Source of the DNA: Polyangiaceae bacterium
Lineage (GTDB): Bacteria > Myxococcota_A > Polyangia > Polyangiales > Polyangiaceae
Direction of reading: 5' to 3'
Assembly: GCA_041389725.1 (NCBI GenBank)
Contig: JAWKRG010000002.1
Location: 1,240,001 to 1,304,000, forward strand
Length of the DNA stretch: 64,000 bases
The notes under the pieces are model-generated. The model had not been told where the DNA came from. It worked only from the letters and a program-made list of their open reading frames with translations, and did no database searches. A program made the translations under genes and the position numbers. Shown here piece after piece: positions 51,991-61,000 of this stretch. Numbering within the stretch: the stretch's first letter is position 1; every line of letters starts with the position of its first letter.

Positions 51991-53028
51991 TTAGCCACCC
52001 CCGAGGTGATCCGCGCAGCAGCGGATGCCGATGTGCTTCAGAGCGGTGAGCGAAATGTTGGTTGCGTCCGTCGTGGTCGCGACGCACTCCATCTGCGCTG
52101 CGGAGCTTTCCCCTCCCGCAGTCCAACACGTTGAATTGATGAAGCACGAGTTCGTCCACTCTGCGACGTTTCCAATCTGATCAAAGATCAAGTCATAGGG
52201 AGTCTGTACGCCGCGGCAGCTCGGCATACTCGCCACCGCGCCCGAGCAGGTCGCGGGCGCGCAGTTGTCGGTGTTGCAGTTCGCCGCCGGCTGATCCCCC
52301 CACGGGTACTTGGTCTTCGCGCCCTGGGTGCAGGCGTAACCCCACTCGTTTTCCCAGGGGATCCCGAAGTTTGCTGGCGGCAGCGCGCCGCCACCGACCT
52401 TTCCGCACAGCCGTTTGCCAGCCCACGCGCAGTACGCGTTCGCAGCGCACCAGTTGACGCACACCACGGGATGATCCGGCTGTGTGAAGCACGCCTCAGC
52501 GGAGTGCACCACGGTCTGGATGGTCGAGCACGCCGGCCATTTGGGGTCCGGCCCCGTCACCGTGTCGAGGAAGTCCTTGTATTGCTTCTGCGTGACCTCG
52601 GTGCTGTCGATACAGAACGGGCCGACGTCGATCATCACCGGGCCTTTGCCCTGTGGGCAGTTCGGGCTGCCGCCGGGTCCGGAATCCGCGGGCCCGCCGT
52701 CGCCGCCTCCACCACTCGCGCCACCACTTGTACCCGCTGCGTTGCCGCCACTTCCGGCGCTCGCGTCGCTGCCGCCGTTGCCGCCGGTGTTGGCGCCGCT
52801 GTTGCCGCCGGTGCCGCTGCAGTCGCATGCGCCCCAGGTTCCGTCGGCGCCGCAGATCTGGCCGCCCGCGCATGCGCCGGGGCCGACGCATTGGCGAGTG
52901 TCGTTCAGCTTGCAGTCCTTGCTGTCACCCCCGCTCGAGTCGTCTCCGCCACAGTTGGTGAGCATGGCTGTGCCGAGCAGGCACAGTGCCCAGGCGATGC
53001 GTCGGAGTTTTGATCGTGCTTCGTTCAT
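51991..53028 (-). CDS. SUMF1/formylglycine-generating-enzyme-like lipoprotein, copy 2
   Basis: 345 residues, almost identical to copy 1 through residue about 290 (a handful of substitutions such as R for H at 10 and T for A in the linker). The last 50 residues differ strongly: NSCFINSTCWTAGGESSAAQ against NSCDSNSCWTGGGAGSEAQ, with the frame GIRCCADHL kept. In the FGE fold this C-terminal part lies near the ligand groove, so the two copies may recognise different partners. It is followed by a truncated lipoprotein frame, not by the full operon, and lies downstream of the OmpR-type regulator. Confidence 0.88.
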   Translation of the reverse strand: MNEARSKLRRIAWALCLLGTAMLTNCGGDDSSGGDSKDCKLNDTRQCVGPGACAGGQICGADGTWGACDCSGTGGNSGANTGGNGGSDASAGSGGNAAGTSGGASGGGGDGGPADSGPGGSPNCPQGKGPVMIDVGPFCIDSTEVTQKQYKDFLDTVTGPDPKWPACSTIQTVVHSAEACFTQPDHPVVCVNWCAANAYCAWAGKRLCGKVGGGALPPANFGIPWENEWGYACTQGAKTKYPWGDQPAANCNTDNCAPATCSGAVASMPSCRGVQTPYDLIFDQIGNVAEWTNSCFINSTCWTAGGESSAAQMECVATTTDATNISLTALKHIGIRCCADHLGGG

Positions 53029-53062
53029 CCTTGCGCCCTCAGTCTCCGTCCCCTTGGCTAGG

Positions 53063-53088
53063 GCTCACCCTCGAGTACGTGGGTGAGC
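53063..53088. promoter_or_regulatory. Leader inverted repeat of SUMF1 copy 2
   Basis: GCTCACCC and its complement with a 10-bp loop, 35 bp upstream of the start at 53028; it is identical to the element of copy 1. The palindrome CGGCGATCGCCG recurs at 53206-53217. Confidence 0.5.
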
Positions 53089-53281
53089 ACGCAGCACGCC
53101 ATCAACAAAAGAATGTGAGCCGCGTTGCTTCATCTGTTCCCGCTCCGCTGACGCTCCGCCCCGCTGCGCGGCTGCGCCACACGCACGATACATGGAACCC
53201 ACTGTCGGCGATCGCCGTGGGTGAGTTGCGTACAAACTTTGGTGCGCGGATGTGGGTGCGGGATGCGGCGCGTGAGCGTTC

Positions 53282-53980
53282 TCAGGGCTTGGGCAGCGAT
53301 CGCACCATGAAGCCTTCGCCGCGCACCGTTTCGATCAGTTCTCGGCAGTTGCCCAGGAGTTTTCGGATCTTGGAGATCTGATTGCTGACTGCGGCGGCCG
53401 TGGTTTCGAACTCTCGGGCGAGCTCGCGGGCGCTCACGACCCTGTCTCGGTGCCTCACGAGGTAGGCGAAGCAGCGTCGCTCCAGCGCGGTGAAGCCCGT
53501 CACGACCGTCATGTTGAACAACACCACGCTGCCGTCGGGCTGGAAGACGGCGGGAGCGTGGCCCGCGCCTGGCTCGGCAGGGGGAAAGCTCTCGCGCCGA
53601 AGCAGACGCAAGCGGTTGATACGACTCCTGAGCAGCTTCGAATCGAGAGGCTTGGTCATGAAGTACATCGCCCCAGAGTCCAGGGATTCCGACGCCAGCG
53701 ACCCTGGGTCGAGGGCCGTCATCACGATGATGTAGGGGGCCGGATTCTGCTCGCGGAGCGCTGCGCAAGCCGCGTCCCCGCGTTCGGGGCCCAAGGCCCA
53801 ATCCACGAGGGCGACCTCGGCATGGTGTTCCTGCTGCGCGGCGACGGCTTGGGCGATCGTCTCGACGAGAACCGGCGTGTGCCCCTCCTGCAACAGCAGC
53901 CTCCCGACTCCTCGGCGCACGGGTTCGTCGTCATCGAGAACCAGGATGGGAATACCGGCGGAATCGCTTTCGAGTGCCAT
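53282..53980 (-). CDS. OmpR/PhoB-type response regulator
   Basis: 232 residues from ATG 53980. Receiver domain (about 10-125) with ILVLDDDEP, the probable phosphoacceptor in VALVDWALGPERG, the Thr in VMTALDP and the Lys in FMTKPLD. C-terminal winged helix (about 140-228): FTALERRCFAYLVRHRDRVV, AREL..EF, ISKIRKLLGNCRELIETVRGEGF. No histidine kinase is adjacent. It is immediately upstream of the duplicated SUMF1 lipoprotein gene on the same strand (250-bp gap containing the shared leader) and is the obvious candidate to control the toxin-like operon. Confidence 0.9.
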   Translation of the reverse strand: MALESDSAGIPILVLDDDEPVRRGVGRLLLQEGHTPVLVETIAQAVAAQQEHHAEVALVDWALGPERGDAACAALREQNPAPYIIVMTALDPGSLASESLDSGAMYFMTKPLDSKLLRSRINRLRLLRRESFPPAEPGAGHAPAVFQPDGSVVLFNMTVVTGFTALERRCFAYLVRHRDRVVSARELAREFETTAAAVSNQISKIRKLLGNCRELIETVRGEGFMVRSLPKP

Positions 53981-54122
53981 CAATCGATGATCCGGGCAGT
54001 ACGGAACGACGACTGACTACTCGGCGCGGCTCCACGCCAGTTGCTACCCGAGCGCACTTTTCTTCGTCTCGTGTGGCCCTGAGGCATCGCAACCCGCGCT
54101 TCCGGCGGCCGAGTGGGGCGCG

Positions 54123-55226
54123 ATGCCTCGCCTCGCGCCCGTGGTCGCACTCGAAGCCATCCTGGCTTCAAGCAAGTCACCCCATGACGGCTTGTTTCGC
54201 TTCGTGTTTTCCCAACATGAAGCGGCGAGCGCGCTGCTGGGCATGCTCTTGCCCAAGGAGGTGGCGCGGCGGGCGAAGTGGTCGACGTTGCGGGCGCTGC
54301 CCACTGGGTTCGTCGACGCGGAACTCAGCGAGCGGCACTCGGATTTGTGCTTCAGTCTGCGCATCGGTCGCCGAAGGGCGCTGGTCTACGTGCTGCTGGA
54401 GCACCAGAGCTCCCCCGAGCGCCTGATGCCTCTGCGACTGCTCGGGTACATGCATCGCATGTGGATGCACTACCTAGGCGAGCACCCGCGCTCCCGCCGG
54501 CTTCCGCTGATCATTCCACTGGTGGTGAGCAACACCCGCGGTCCTTGGCGCGCGCCCAGGCGATTCAAGGATCTCATGGCGCTCGACGCGCCCCTCGAAC
54601 CCGAGCTGGCTCGCTTCGTGCCGCAATTCGAGTATCTGGTGCAGGATCTGCTAGCGCCTGCATCGGTCGGTGCGCGCAGGCCGCTGGAAAGCGCAATTGC
54701 CGAGCTGACTCTGCGCCTCTTGGCAACCGCACGCACGGACGTCGACGTGCTGACGTTGCTCAGCCAAAGCTACGACTTGCTGGGCGCGGTTCAGCGCGCC
54801 CCAAACGGCCTGGCTGCCCTCGTCGCCATTGCGCACTATACTCTGGCCCAGAGCGCCAAGCAGCCAGCGGCGGTGCGCCGTTTGTTTCACAAGCTAGGGA
54901 CCGAAGGAGAAGTAGCCCACATGACTGCAGCTCACATCTTGACGAAGCAAGCGCGCCTCGAAGGACGGGCCGAAGGACGCGCGGAGGGACGCAGTGAAGG
55001 GCGCGCGGAGGGACGCGCGGAGGGGCGCACTGAAGGGCGCGCTGCCCTCATCGTACAGCAGCTCGCCGCTAGGTTTGGCAAGCTGCCAGAATCTGTGCAG
55101 GCGCGAGTCCACGCGGCGTCGGAGCGCGCGCTGGACGCCATGGCCGTGCGCTTGCTTTCGGCCGAGAGCCTCGACGAGGTCCTCGCGCTGGCGAATGGGC
55201 GTGGCGGGGGATCGCGTCAAGACTAG
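54123..55226 (+). CDS. Rpn-family recombination-promoting nuclease/putative transposase
   Basis: 367 residues, paralogue of the gene at 27999. PHDGLFRFVFSQHEAASALL opens the nuclease fold; DAELSERHSDLCFSL and YVLLEHQSSPERLMPLRLL carry the Asp and Glu-x-Gln of the PD-(D/E)XK core. The C-terminus has EGRA/EGRS/EGRT tetrapeptide repeats (about 280-305), encoded by a 12-bp tandem array near 54960-55040, and then RFGKLPESVQARVHAAS. Divergent from the response-regulator gene with a 140-bp gap. Its location at the left border of the operon mirrors the other copy beyond the right border, which hints at repeated local rearrangement. Confidence 0.85.
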   Translation: MPRLAPVVALEAILASSKSPHDGLFRFVFSQHEAASALLGMLLPKEVARRAKWSTLRALPTGFVDAELSERHSDLCFSLRIGRRRALVYVLLEHQSSPERLMPLRLLGYMHRMWMHYLGEHPRSRRLPLIIPLVVSNTRGPWRAPRRFKDLMALDAPLEPELARFVPQFEYLVQDLLAPASVGARRPLESAIAELTLRLLATARTDVDVLTLLSQSYDLLGAVQRAPNGLAALVAIAHYTLAQSAKQPAAVRRLFHKLGTEGEVAHMTAAHILTKQARLEGRAEGRAEGRSEGRAEGRAEGRTEGRAALIVQQLAARFGKLPESVQARVHAASERALDAMAVRLLSAESLDEVLALANGRGGGSRQD

Positions 55227-55719
55227 CCCGGTAGCCGATCCTGATACCGAGGGCGGCCGGACTTGCTGCTACCGCGGGCGCGCGGGAGGCGGTCACGTAC
55301 GAACGGCGCGGCCGCGTCCGATCACGGTTGGCTGCTAGCGGTGGCGGGCGGGCGGCCGCGTTCCTTGCTGTCAGCGTGGCTCCGGGCTGTTGGGCGGCGA
55401 GTCGGTTGCGCCGGTGGGCGTTGTGCGACGCGCGGGCGCGGCAGAGTTGGCGGGCCTTTGGTGGGCCCGCCTTGCATAGTGCGGGTGCGCGACGCGGCGC
55501 GATGGTGAAGCGCGCGGCGCCGACGCAGTCGAAGCGGCCTCAGGAGCTGGTGTCGCTGCGGATTGTGCAAGCGATGTTCTCGGTCTGAAGAAGCGCAAGT
55601 GCGCGCTGGTGGACAAGCCACAACGCAGTCGCGCCAGCGCCAGCGCGGACTTCGCTGGCGCTTCCGGCGGCGGCGAAGTCGCTCGCGCGGCGCGGGCCGG
55701 AGGTCGCTCGCTTCAAGTT
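55227..55719. other. Gene-free convergent interval with hairpin
   Basis: No gene supported. A perfect 10-bp stem (AGCGCCAGCG at 55636-55645, complement at 55653-55662, 7-base loop) lies between the convergent ends at 55226 and 55720. It lacks a U-tract, so a terminator role is uncertain. Confidence 0.35.
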
Positions 55720-56235
55720 CTAAGGCGCTTCGAACTCGAACTTCACGACCACGCGATCCTGCAGCTTGATCGCGCCGAGCATGGCCTTGAACGGCGCGAT
55801 GCCCCAATGGCTCGGCGTCAGCTCCACTTCGCCGCGGAGCTTGCCGTCGGCTTGGCTCACGTCGATGCTCAGCGGTTGGCTCTTGCCGTGTAGTTCCAGA
55901 GTACCGGCCAGGCGGTAGCCTCCGTCGCGTGGCTCCACCTTGGCATCGAACGCGGCCGTCGGATGGCGGTCGGCGTGCAGCACCTTGTCGCGGATGTTCT
56001 CTTCGATCTGTGCGCGGTCCTTGGCGCTGAGTGCGTCGGGGTCCGGGCGCCCGTCCCGCACGGCGTGGAGCACGGCTAGGTTGGCCACGGGAAAACGAGC
56101 GTTCACCCCGCTCTCGTCGGCGCGTACTTCGCAGTCCCTGGCATCGATGTGAAGATCGTGGGCGACACGGGAAAGGAGCCCTTCCTTGAAGGTATGCACC
56201 TCGACGCTGCCCCTCAACAATGGACGGTCGGCCAT
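55720..56235 (-). CDS. YceI-family protein
   Basis: 171 residues from ATG 56235; the frame is open to 56334 without added domain. The order VEVHTFKEGLLSRVAHDLHI, ARFPVANLAVL, KVLHADRHPTAAFDAK, LHGKSQPLSIDVSQADGKLR, LTPSHWGIAPFKAMLGAIKL and VVVKFEFEA is that of the YceI lipocalin-like barrel, which binds amphiphilic or isoprenoid molecules in the periplasm. No signal peptide is seen here, so this member may be cytoplasmic. Function not defined. Confidence 0.85.
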   Translation of the reverse strand: MADRPLLRGSVEVHTFKEGLLSRVAHDLHIDARDCEVRADESGVNARFPVANLAVLHAVRDGRPDPDALSAKDRAQIEENIRDKVLHADRHPTAAFDAKVEPRDGGYRLAGTLELHGKSQPLSIDVSQADGKLRGEVELTPSHWGIAPFKAMLGAIKLQDRVVVKFEFEAP

Positions 56236-56498
56236 GGCTCGGCAGCTGACCCCCGCCAGTGCTCCGAGACAAGGACAATCGCGTGTTTGAACACAAGGTG
56301 CGCTGAGGTCGTACCCGCAGCTGGGCGTAGCCAAAGCGAAAGGCCCATGGCATCCTGTAGGCTTACGATTCTTGACGGTGAAATGAGGGCAAGGCTAGCC
56401 TCCCAGCGCACCCCCACGAGGACCCAAGGGCGTGATCTCTCACGGGCGGAGGAGGCTTTGGCGGGGCGGCGCATCGTGATTGCAGGGGCGCGACCCAC

Positions 56499-57398
56499 GT
56501 GAGCGAATTCGACGAGAAAACCCGAGTCACCCAAGTGGTGCAGCGCCCCGCGGGAGACGAAGGGGACACGGGCAACGACTGCCTCGTCGTGATCTACACG
56601 AAGGAGCCCGGACTCCTCGGTAAGCGCTTCGTGCTGGACAAGAACCCCATCCGCGTCGGGCGGGGTGCGGACAACACGATCGTGCTGGAGGGCGATTCCG
56701 TCTCTCGCCGCCACGCACACTTCTCTCGGCGTGCGGGGCACTGGTACATCGTCGACGACGGCTCGACCAATGGCACCTACCTGAACGAAGAGCAGGTCTC
56801 CAAGGAAGCGTTGCTGAACAACAGCGATCGCATCAAGGTCGGCCCCACCATCCTCAAGTACTTGTCGGGCGCAGACGCCGAGGCCAAGTACCACGAAGAG
56901 ATCTACAAGATGACCATCATCGATGGTCTGACGCAGATCCACAACAAGCGCTATTTGTTCGAGACGTTGGAAGGTGAAGTCAGTCGCGCGCGCCGCCACG
57001 ACCGGCCGCTGTCCGTGATCATCTTCGACATCGACTTCTTCAAGCGCATCAACGACCAGTTTGGGCACTTGGCCGGGGACTACGTGCTGCGCGAGCTGGC
57101 CCGCGTGGTCGAGGCCCGCATTCGTCGCGACGAGTGTTTCGCGCGCTACGGTGGCGAAGAGTTCGTGGTGGTGCTGCCCGAGACGTCCCTCGATGGCGCC
57201 GTGTCCCTGGCGGAGAACTTGCGCGCGCGGGTGGCGGAGCACACCTTCGTCTTCCAGGGCGAGAGCATTCCCACGACGATCAGCATGGGTTGCGCGCTCT
57301 TGGTCGATGCCGACAAGACCGCAACGGACCTGATTCAGCGTGCCGACGAGAAGCTGTACGAGGCCAAGCGCGGCGGCCGCAATCGAGTGTGCTACTGA
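56499..57398 (+). CDS. FHA-domain diguanylate cyclase
   Basis: 299 residues, GTG start. FHA domain about 48-120 (IRVGRGADNTIVLEGDSVSRRHAHF...VDDGSTNGTYLN), which binds phosphothreonine peptides. GGDEF domain about 140-299: DGLTQIHNKRYLFETL, FDIDFFKRINDQFGHLAGD and the active-site loop GGEEF, so synthesis of cyclic di-GMP is expected. The inhibitory site position has R-R-D-E before the loop, not the canonical RxxD, so product inhibition may be weak or absent. FHA fusion suggests control by Ser/Thr kinases, numerous in myxobacteria. It stands alone, 64 bp before the aminotransferase gene. Confidence 0.92.
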   Translation: MSEFDEKTRVTQVVQRPAGDEGDTGNDCLVVIYTKEPGLLGKRFVLDKNPIRVGRGADNTIVLEGDSVSRRHAHFSRRAGHWYIVDDGSTNGTYLNEEQVSKEALLNNSDRIKVGPTILKYLSGADAEAKYHEEIYKMTIIDGLTQIHNKRYLFETLEGEVSRARRHDRPLSVIIFDIDFFKRINDQFGHLAGDYVLRELARVVEARIRRDECFARYGGEEFVVVLPETSLDGAVSLAENLRARVAEHTFVFQGESIPTTISMGCALLVDADKTATDLIQRADEKLYEAKRGGRNRVCY

Positions 57399-57462
57399 TC
57401 GGCGAACCTCGGACCGCGAGCGTCCGAGTCGCTGACTAGCCCTCTTCCCTTTCGTCACGACC

Positions 57463-58818
57463 GTGGGTTTCTCCGAAATCCCCCCGCCCCCGGAACTCGA
57501 TCCGGGCCAAGACCTGCCCGTGATCCGCACGCGTCCGCCGGGTCCCCAGTCGCGCACCTGGCTCACACGCATGGCGCGGGTGGCCGCACCGATGGGACCG
57601 GCGCCCACGCAGGACTTGACTCGCGTGGTCAAGAGCAGCGCGCCGCCACACACCATCGTCTATTCGACGGCGAAGGGTTGCAACGTCATCGACGTGGATG
57701 GCAACCGCTACGTCGACTTCGCCGCGGGCTTTGGCTCGCTGCTGCTTGGACACGCGCATCCGCGCGTCTTGATGGCCCTCGAGCTGCAGTCGAAACGGCT
57801 GCTCCAGGGCTTGGGCGACGTGTTTCCTTCGGAGCCGAAGATCGCACTGATGGAGCGCTTGGCGGAGCTCAGCCGCGAATCGGAGCGTGGCGTCATCTTG
57901 GGACAGAGTGGCGCGGACGCGGTCACGGCGGCGCTCAAGTCCGCCCTGCTCTACACGGGCAAGCCCGGCGTGATTGCCTTCGAAGGCGCGTATCACGGCC
58001 TTTCCTACGCGCCCCTGGCGGCGTGCAGCTTTCGCCCCAGCTATCGCGAGCCCTTTGCGCCGCAGCTCGGGAGCCACACTCGTTTCATCCCCTTCCCCAG
58101 CAACCAGTCCGAAGCCGAACTCAGCCTGGAAAGGCTGCGCTTGGAGCTTTCCCAGGGCGACGTGGGCGCGGTCTTGTTCGAGCCGATCCAGGGCCGCGGC
58201 GGTTGCGTCGTACCGCCCGAGGGCTTCATCGACGAACTGCTTCGCCTGTGCGCTCGAAGTGATGCGCTCAGCATCGCCGACGAGATCTGGACTGGGCTTG
58301 GGCGCACTGGCTCGTGGCTCGCCAGCGAGAGCGACACGGCTTCACCGGATCTGCTTTGCTTGGGCAAGGGCTTGGGTGGCGGCCTGCCCATCAGCGCGTG
58401 CATCGGACGCACGCACGTGCTTGCCGCGTGGCAGCGTTCCGAAGAAGTCGTGCACACCTCGACTTTCGCCGGCGCGCCGCTGGCGTGCACCACCGCGCTC
58501 AGCACCCTGGACATCCTGCGCCGCGACGATCTACCGGAGCGTGCACGTGTCCTGGGCGAACAAACCCTCGAGCGCCTGCGCGATCGATTCGCGGATCACC
58601 CGAAAGTGCGCGAGGTACGTGGGCGCGGCTTGATGCTCGGTATCGACTTGGGCGCCGAGCCCGGAGCAGCATCGCGCGTGGCGCGTCGCCTGCTGGAACG
58701 CGGCTTCTTGACGACCACCGGCGGAGGACTGCGCGAAGTGCTGGTGCTCACTCCGCCGCTGCTCATCGCCGACTCGCTGTTGTCGGCCTTGATGGACGCT
58801 CTGAGTGAGGCTCTGTGA
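57463..58818 (+). CDS. Class III aminotransferase (PLP-dependent)
   Basis: 451 residues, GTG start. Class III features in order: GCNVIDVDGNRYVDFAAGFG, LGHAHPRVLMAL, GQSGADAVTAALKSALLYTGK, FEGAYHGLSYAPLA, FEPIQGRGGC, IADEIWTGLGRTG (Asp binding the PLP nitrogen) and CLGKGLGGGLPISACIG with the Schiff-base lysine. These enzymes move amino groups onto aldehydes or keto groups, often at the omega position. Its stop overlaps the GTG of the LuxE-like gene (GTGA), which in turn overlaps luxC. In that setting it could aminate the aldehyde produced by LuxC/LuxE. Substrate unknown. Confidence 0.9.
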   Translation: MGFSEIPPPPELDPGQDLPVIRTRPPGPQSRTWLTRMARVAAPMGPAPTQDLTRVVKSSAPPHTIVYSTAKGCNVIDVDGNRYVDFAAGFGSLLLGHAHPRVLMALELQSKRLLQGLGDVFPSEPKIALMERLAELSRESERGVILGQSGADAVTAALKSALLYTGKPGVIAFEGAYHGLSYAPLAACSFRPSYREPFAPQLGSHTRFIPFPSNQSEAELSLERLRLELSQGDVGAVLFEPIQGRGGCVVPPEGFIDELLRLCARSDALSIADEIWTGLGRTGSWLASESDTASPDLLCLGKGLGGGLPISACIGRTHVLAAWQRSEEVVHTSTFAGAPLACTTALSTLDILRRDDLPERARVLGEQTLERLRDRFADHPKVREVRGRGLMLGIDLGAEPGAASRVARRLLERGFLTTTGGGLREVLVLTPPLLIADSLLSALMDALSEAL

Positions 58819-59942
58819 GCGCGGCGGAATTCCTGCAGGAAAGCAACGATCTGCACGCGCGCGTGCAGGGCTTTGCCCTACGCGGTTCCGAGGAGAGCTT
58901 CGAGGAGCTGGCCCTGGCCATCGCCCGCTTCCAGGCCAAGCACATTCCCGCTTACACACGCCTGGTCGAGGGGCGCGGTTCGTCCCTGGCCAACTTGGAT
59001 GACATCGTCGCCGTCCCAACGGATGCGTTTCGGCTGACGCGTGTTGCGGTGCATCCCCCGGAGTTGGACGTCGCGCGTTTTGTCTCCAGCGGCACGACCT
59101 CCGCAGCGCGCAGTCATCACCCGTTGCGAAGACTCGACACCTATCAAGCCCTGAGTGTGCATCACGGTCGAGCTCAGCTGCTCGGTAGCGGGCCGACGAA
59201 TCGCATCGTGGTGGCCCTGGCTCCGCATCCCGGCGATCCACCGACTTCGTCTCTCGGCTGCATGATGCGCGCGTTCATGGTGGCCTTCGATGGTCGAGGC
59301 CTGAGCGTCGATCCCGAAGGCGCGCTCTTCGATCCCGATAACCCCGAGCGCTGGCTGGTCGACAGTCGCGGCTTGAACCTGCCCGGACTCGAGCGCGCGG
59401 TACGCATGGGCCTCGAACGACAGCAACCGCTGCTGATCCTGGCAACTTCCTTGGCCTTGGCTCACCTGCTGGACGTGCTGGGAGATCGCCCGCTGCGCTG
59501 CCCGAAGCAAACGATCGTCATGCAAACGGGAGGAGCCAAGGGGCGCGTGCTCAAGAAAACGTCACGAGGCCTGGCACGAGGCGTGGCGCGCGCGCTTGGC
59601 ATCGACGTCAGCCAGGTCGTGAGTGAATACGGCATGACGGAGCTGGCGAGCCAGGCCTACGCGCACCCCGAAGACGAGCGCGAACCCTTCGTGCCCCCCA
59701 GTTGGCTGCGCATCAGCGCCGTCGATCCCGTGAAGCTCACGCCCGTGCCGCCCGGCGAGGTCGGACTGGCGCGCTTCGTCGATCTGGGCAACGTGGACTC
59801 GGCCGTGGCAGTCGTCACCCAGGACTTGATCCGCTGCCATTCCGACGGCGTCGAGCTCTTGGGACGCAGACCCGGCGCTCCGGCTCGTGGCTGTTCCTTG
59901 GATCTGGAAGATCTGATCTTGGTGCGAGGGCAAACCCCGTGA
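58815..59942 (+). CDS. LuxE-family acyl-protein synthetase
   Basis: 375 residues. The LuxE/PaaK-like adenylating fold shows VPTDAFRLTRVAVHPP, the phosphate loop FVSSGTTSAARS, VALAPHPGDPP, LILATSLALAHLLD, VMQTGGAKGRV and SEYGMTELASQAY. LuxE activates a fatty acid as acyl-AMP and passes it to a Cys for reduction by LuxC. The last residues (about 300-375: DPVKLTPVPPGEVGLARFVDL, DLIRCHSDGVELLGR) match the C-terminal subdomain. It overlaps the genes on both sides by 4 bp, so three proteins are made together. The acyl substrate cannot be deduced. Confidence 0.88.
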   Translation: MSAAEFLQESNDLHARVQGFALRGSEESFEELALAIARFQAKHIPAYTRLVEGRGSSLANLDDIVAVPTDAFRLTRVAVHPPELDVARFVSSGTTSAARSHHPLRRLDTYQALSVHHGRAQLLGSGPTNRIVVALAPHPGDPPTSSLGCMMRAFMVAFDGRGLSVDPEGALFDPDNPERWLVDSRGLNLPGLERAVRMGLERQQPLLILATSLALAHLLDVLGDRPLRCPKQTIVMQTGGAKGRVLKKTSRGLARGVARALGIDVSQVVSEYGMTELASQAYAHPEDEREPFVPPSWLRISAVDPVKLTPVPPGEVGLARFVDLGNVDSAVAVVTQDLIRCHSDGVELLGRRPGAPARGCSLDLEDLILVRGQTP

Positions 59943-61000
59943 GCGAGGACGCCGCGAACCGGATCGCTCGCGTGCAGCGGTTGATCGAAGCCGCGACGGT
60001 GCTGGCCGATCCCGAAGCTTCTCTCGGACAGCGCGCGCGCGAAGTGTTGCCCGCCGAAACAGGACTGTCGCCGGAGAACGTCGCGTTGTGTTTGTCCGAA
60101 GTGCTGGAAACGCACGCTTCGGAAAGCGAACTTGCGACCTTGCTCGACGCCGCGACTCCGTGTCGCAAGGCGCATGTGCTGCTTGCGGCCAACGTCTTCA
60201 CCGCACCGCTGCGCGCCATCGCCCTCGCATTGGCGCAGGCGCCCGCAGTGGAGGTTCGTCCGTCTCGCCGCCAGCCCACGTTCACGGAGCTGCTGTTGCA
60301 AGCGAGTCCCGGCACCTTTCGCATCGTCTCGGAGCTGTCCCCCGCGCCCGACGAGCACGTTTGGGCCTACGGCCGCGACGAGAACCTGTCGACGGTGCAC
60401 GACGAGCTACCCGCTGGCGTCGTGTTTCACGCGCATGGCACCGGTTTCGGCGCCGCCGTCGTGAGCCAAGCACTGGGCCCGGACCTCAGCGCCACGGCTC
60501 GAGCCATTGCGCGCGACGTCACGCCCTTCGATCAGCGCGGCTGTCTCAGTCCTCGCATCGTGCTGGCTCGAGGCGACGACGGCTTTGCGCGTGAGCTGGC
60601 GGAGGCCTTGGCGCGTGCGTTGGCTGCACAAGCGCACGATGTACCCCTCGGTTCCCTGAGCAGCGACGAGGCTGCGGAGATCGCTCGCTACCGCGACACG
60701 CTGCTGTACGCGGGCCTCGTGTATCCGGCGGGCAAGGGCCTAGTGGGACTCGATCTGCACAGCAACGTGCTGCTCGCTCCGATCGGCCGCAACCTACACA
60801 TCGCCCGCGTCGACGATCCCTTGCCGCCTCTACGTGAGCTCGCTCCACATCTGACGAGCGTCAGTGCGCCCGCTGCTTTGCACGCCGCGCTGCGCGATGC
60901 CGTGCCCCACGCTCGCCTGAGCGAACTCGGCGAGCAACAACGCCCGCCCCTCGATGGCCCGGTCGATCTGCGGGAATCCGCTGCGGGCGAGCTGCTCTGA
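59939..61000 (+). CDS. LuxC-family acyl-CoA/acyl-protein reductase
   Basis: 353 residues from the GTG that overlaps the LuxE-like stop. Aldehyde-dehydrogenase-like layout of LuxC: AANVFTAPLRAIALAL, VWAYGRDENLSTVHDEL, VVFHAHGTGFGAAVV and the catalytic-Cys block DQRGCLSPRIVLARG. It should reduce an acyl thioester to an aldehyde with NADPH. Shorter than Vibrio LuxC, missing part of the N-terminus. No luciferase luxAB genes are in view, so bioluminescence is not implied. The last codons (GELL stop) form the first unit of a 30-bp tandem repeat. Confidence 0.85.
   Translation: MSEDAANRIARVQRLIEAATVLADPEASLGQRAREVLPAETGLSPENVALCLSEVLETHASESELATLLDAATPCRKAHVLLAANVFTAPLRAIALALAQAPAVEVRPSRRQPTFTELLLQASPGTFRIVSELSPAPDEHVWAYGRDENLSTVHDELPAGVVFHAHGTGFGAAVVSQALGPDLSATARAIARDVTPFDQRGCLSPRIVLARGDDGFARELAEALARALAAQAHDVPLGSLSSDEAAEIARYRDTLLYAGLVYPAGKGLVGLDLHSNVLLAPIGRNLHIARVDDPLPPLRELAPHLTSVSAPAALHAALRDAVPHARLSELGEQQRPPLDGPVDLRESAAGELL

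Larger units (their letters stand above)
51847..53274. repeat. Segmental duplication, copy 2
   Basis: Second copy of the 1.4-kb segment at 49691-51115, in direct orientation and offset by about 2.16 kb. It includes the SUMF1 copy 2 gene, its leader (53029-53274) with the same inverted repeats, and the truncated lipoprotein start. Confidence 0.9.

Noticed and set aside
49835..53028. Diversity-generating retroelement target pair
   Set aside because: The SUMF1-like ends differ, but there is no reverse transcriptase gene, no template repeat seen, and differences involve all bases rather than adenines only.
57463..61000. Bioluminescence operon
   Set aside because: LuxE and LuxC homologues are present but no luxA, luxB or luxD; the third gene is an aminotransferase.
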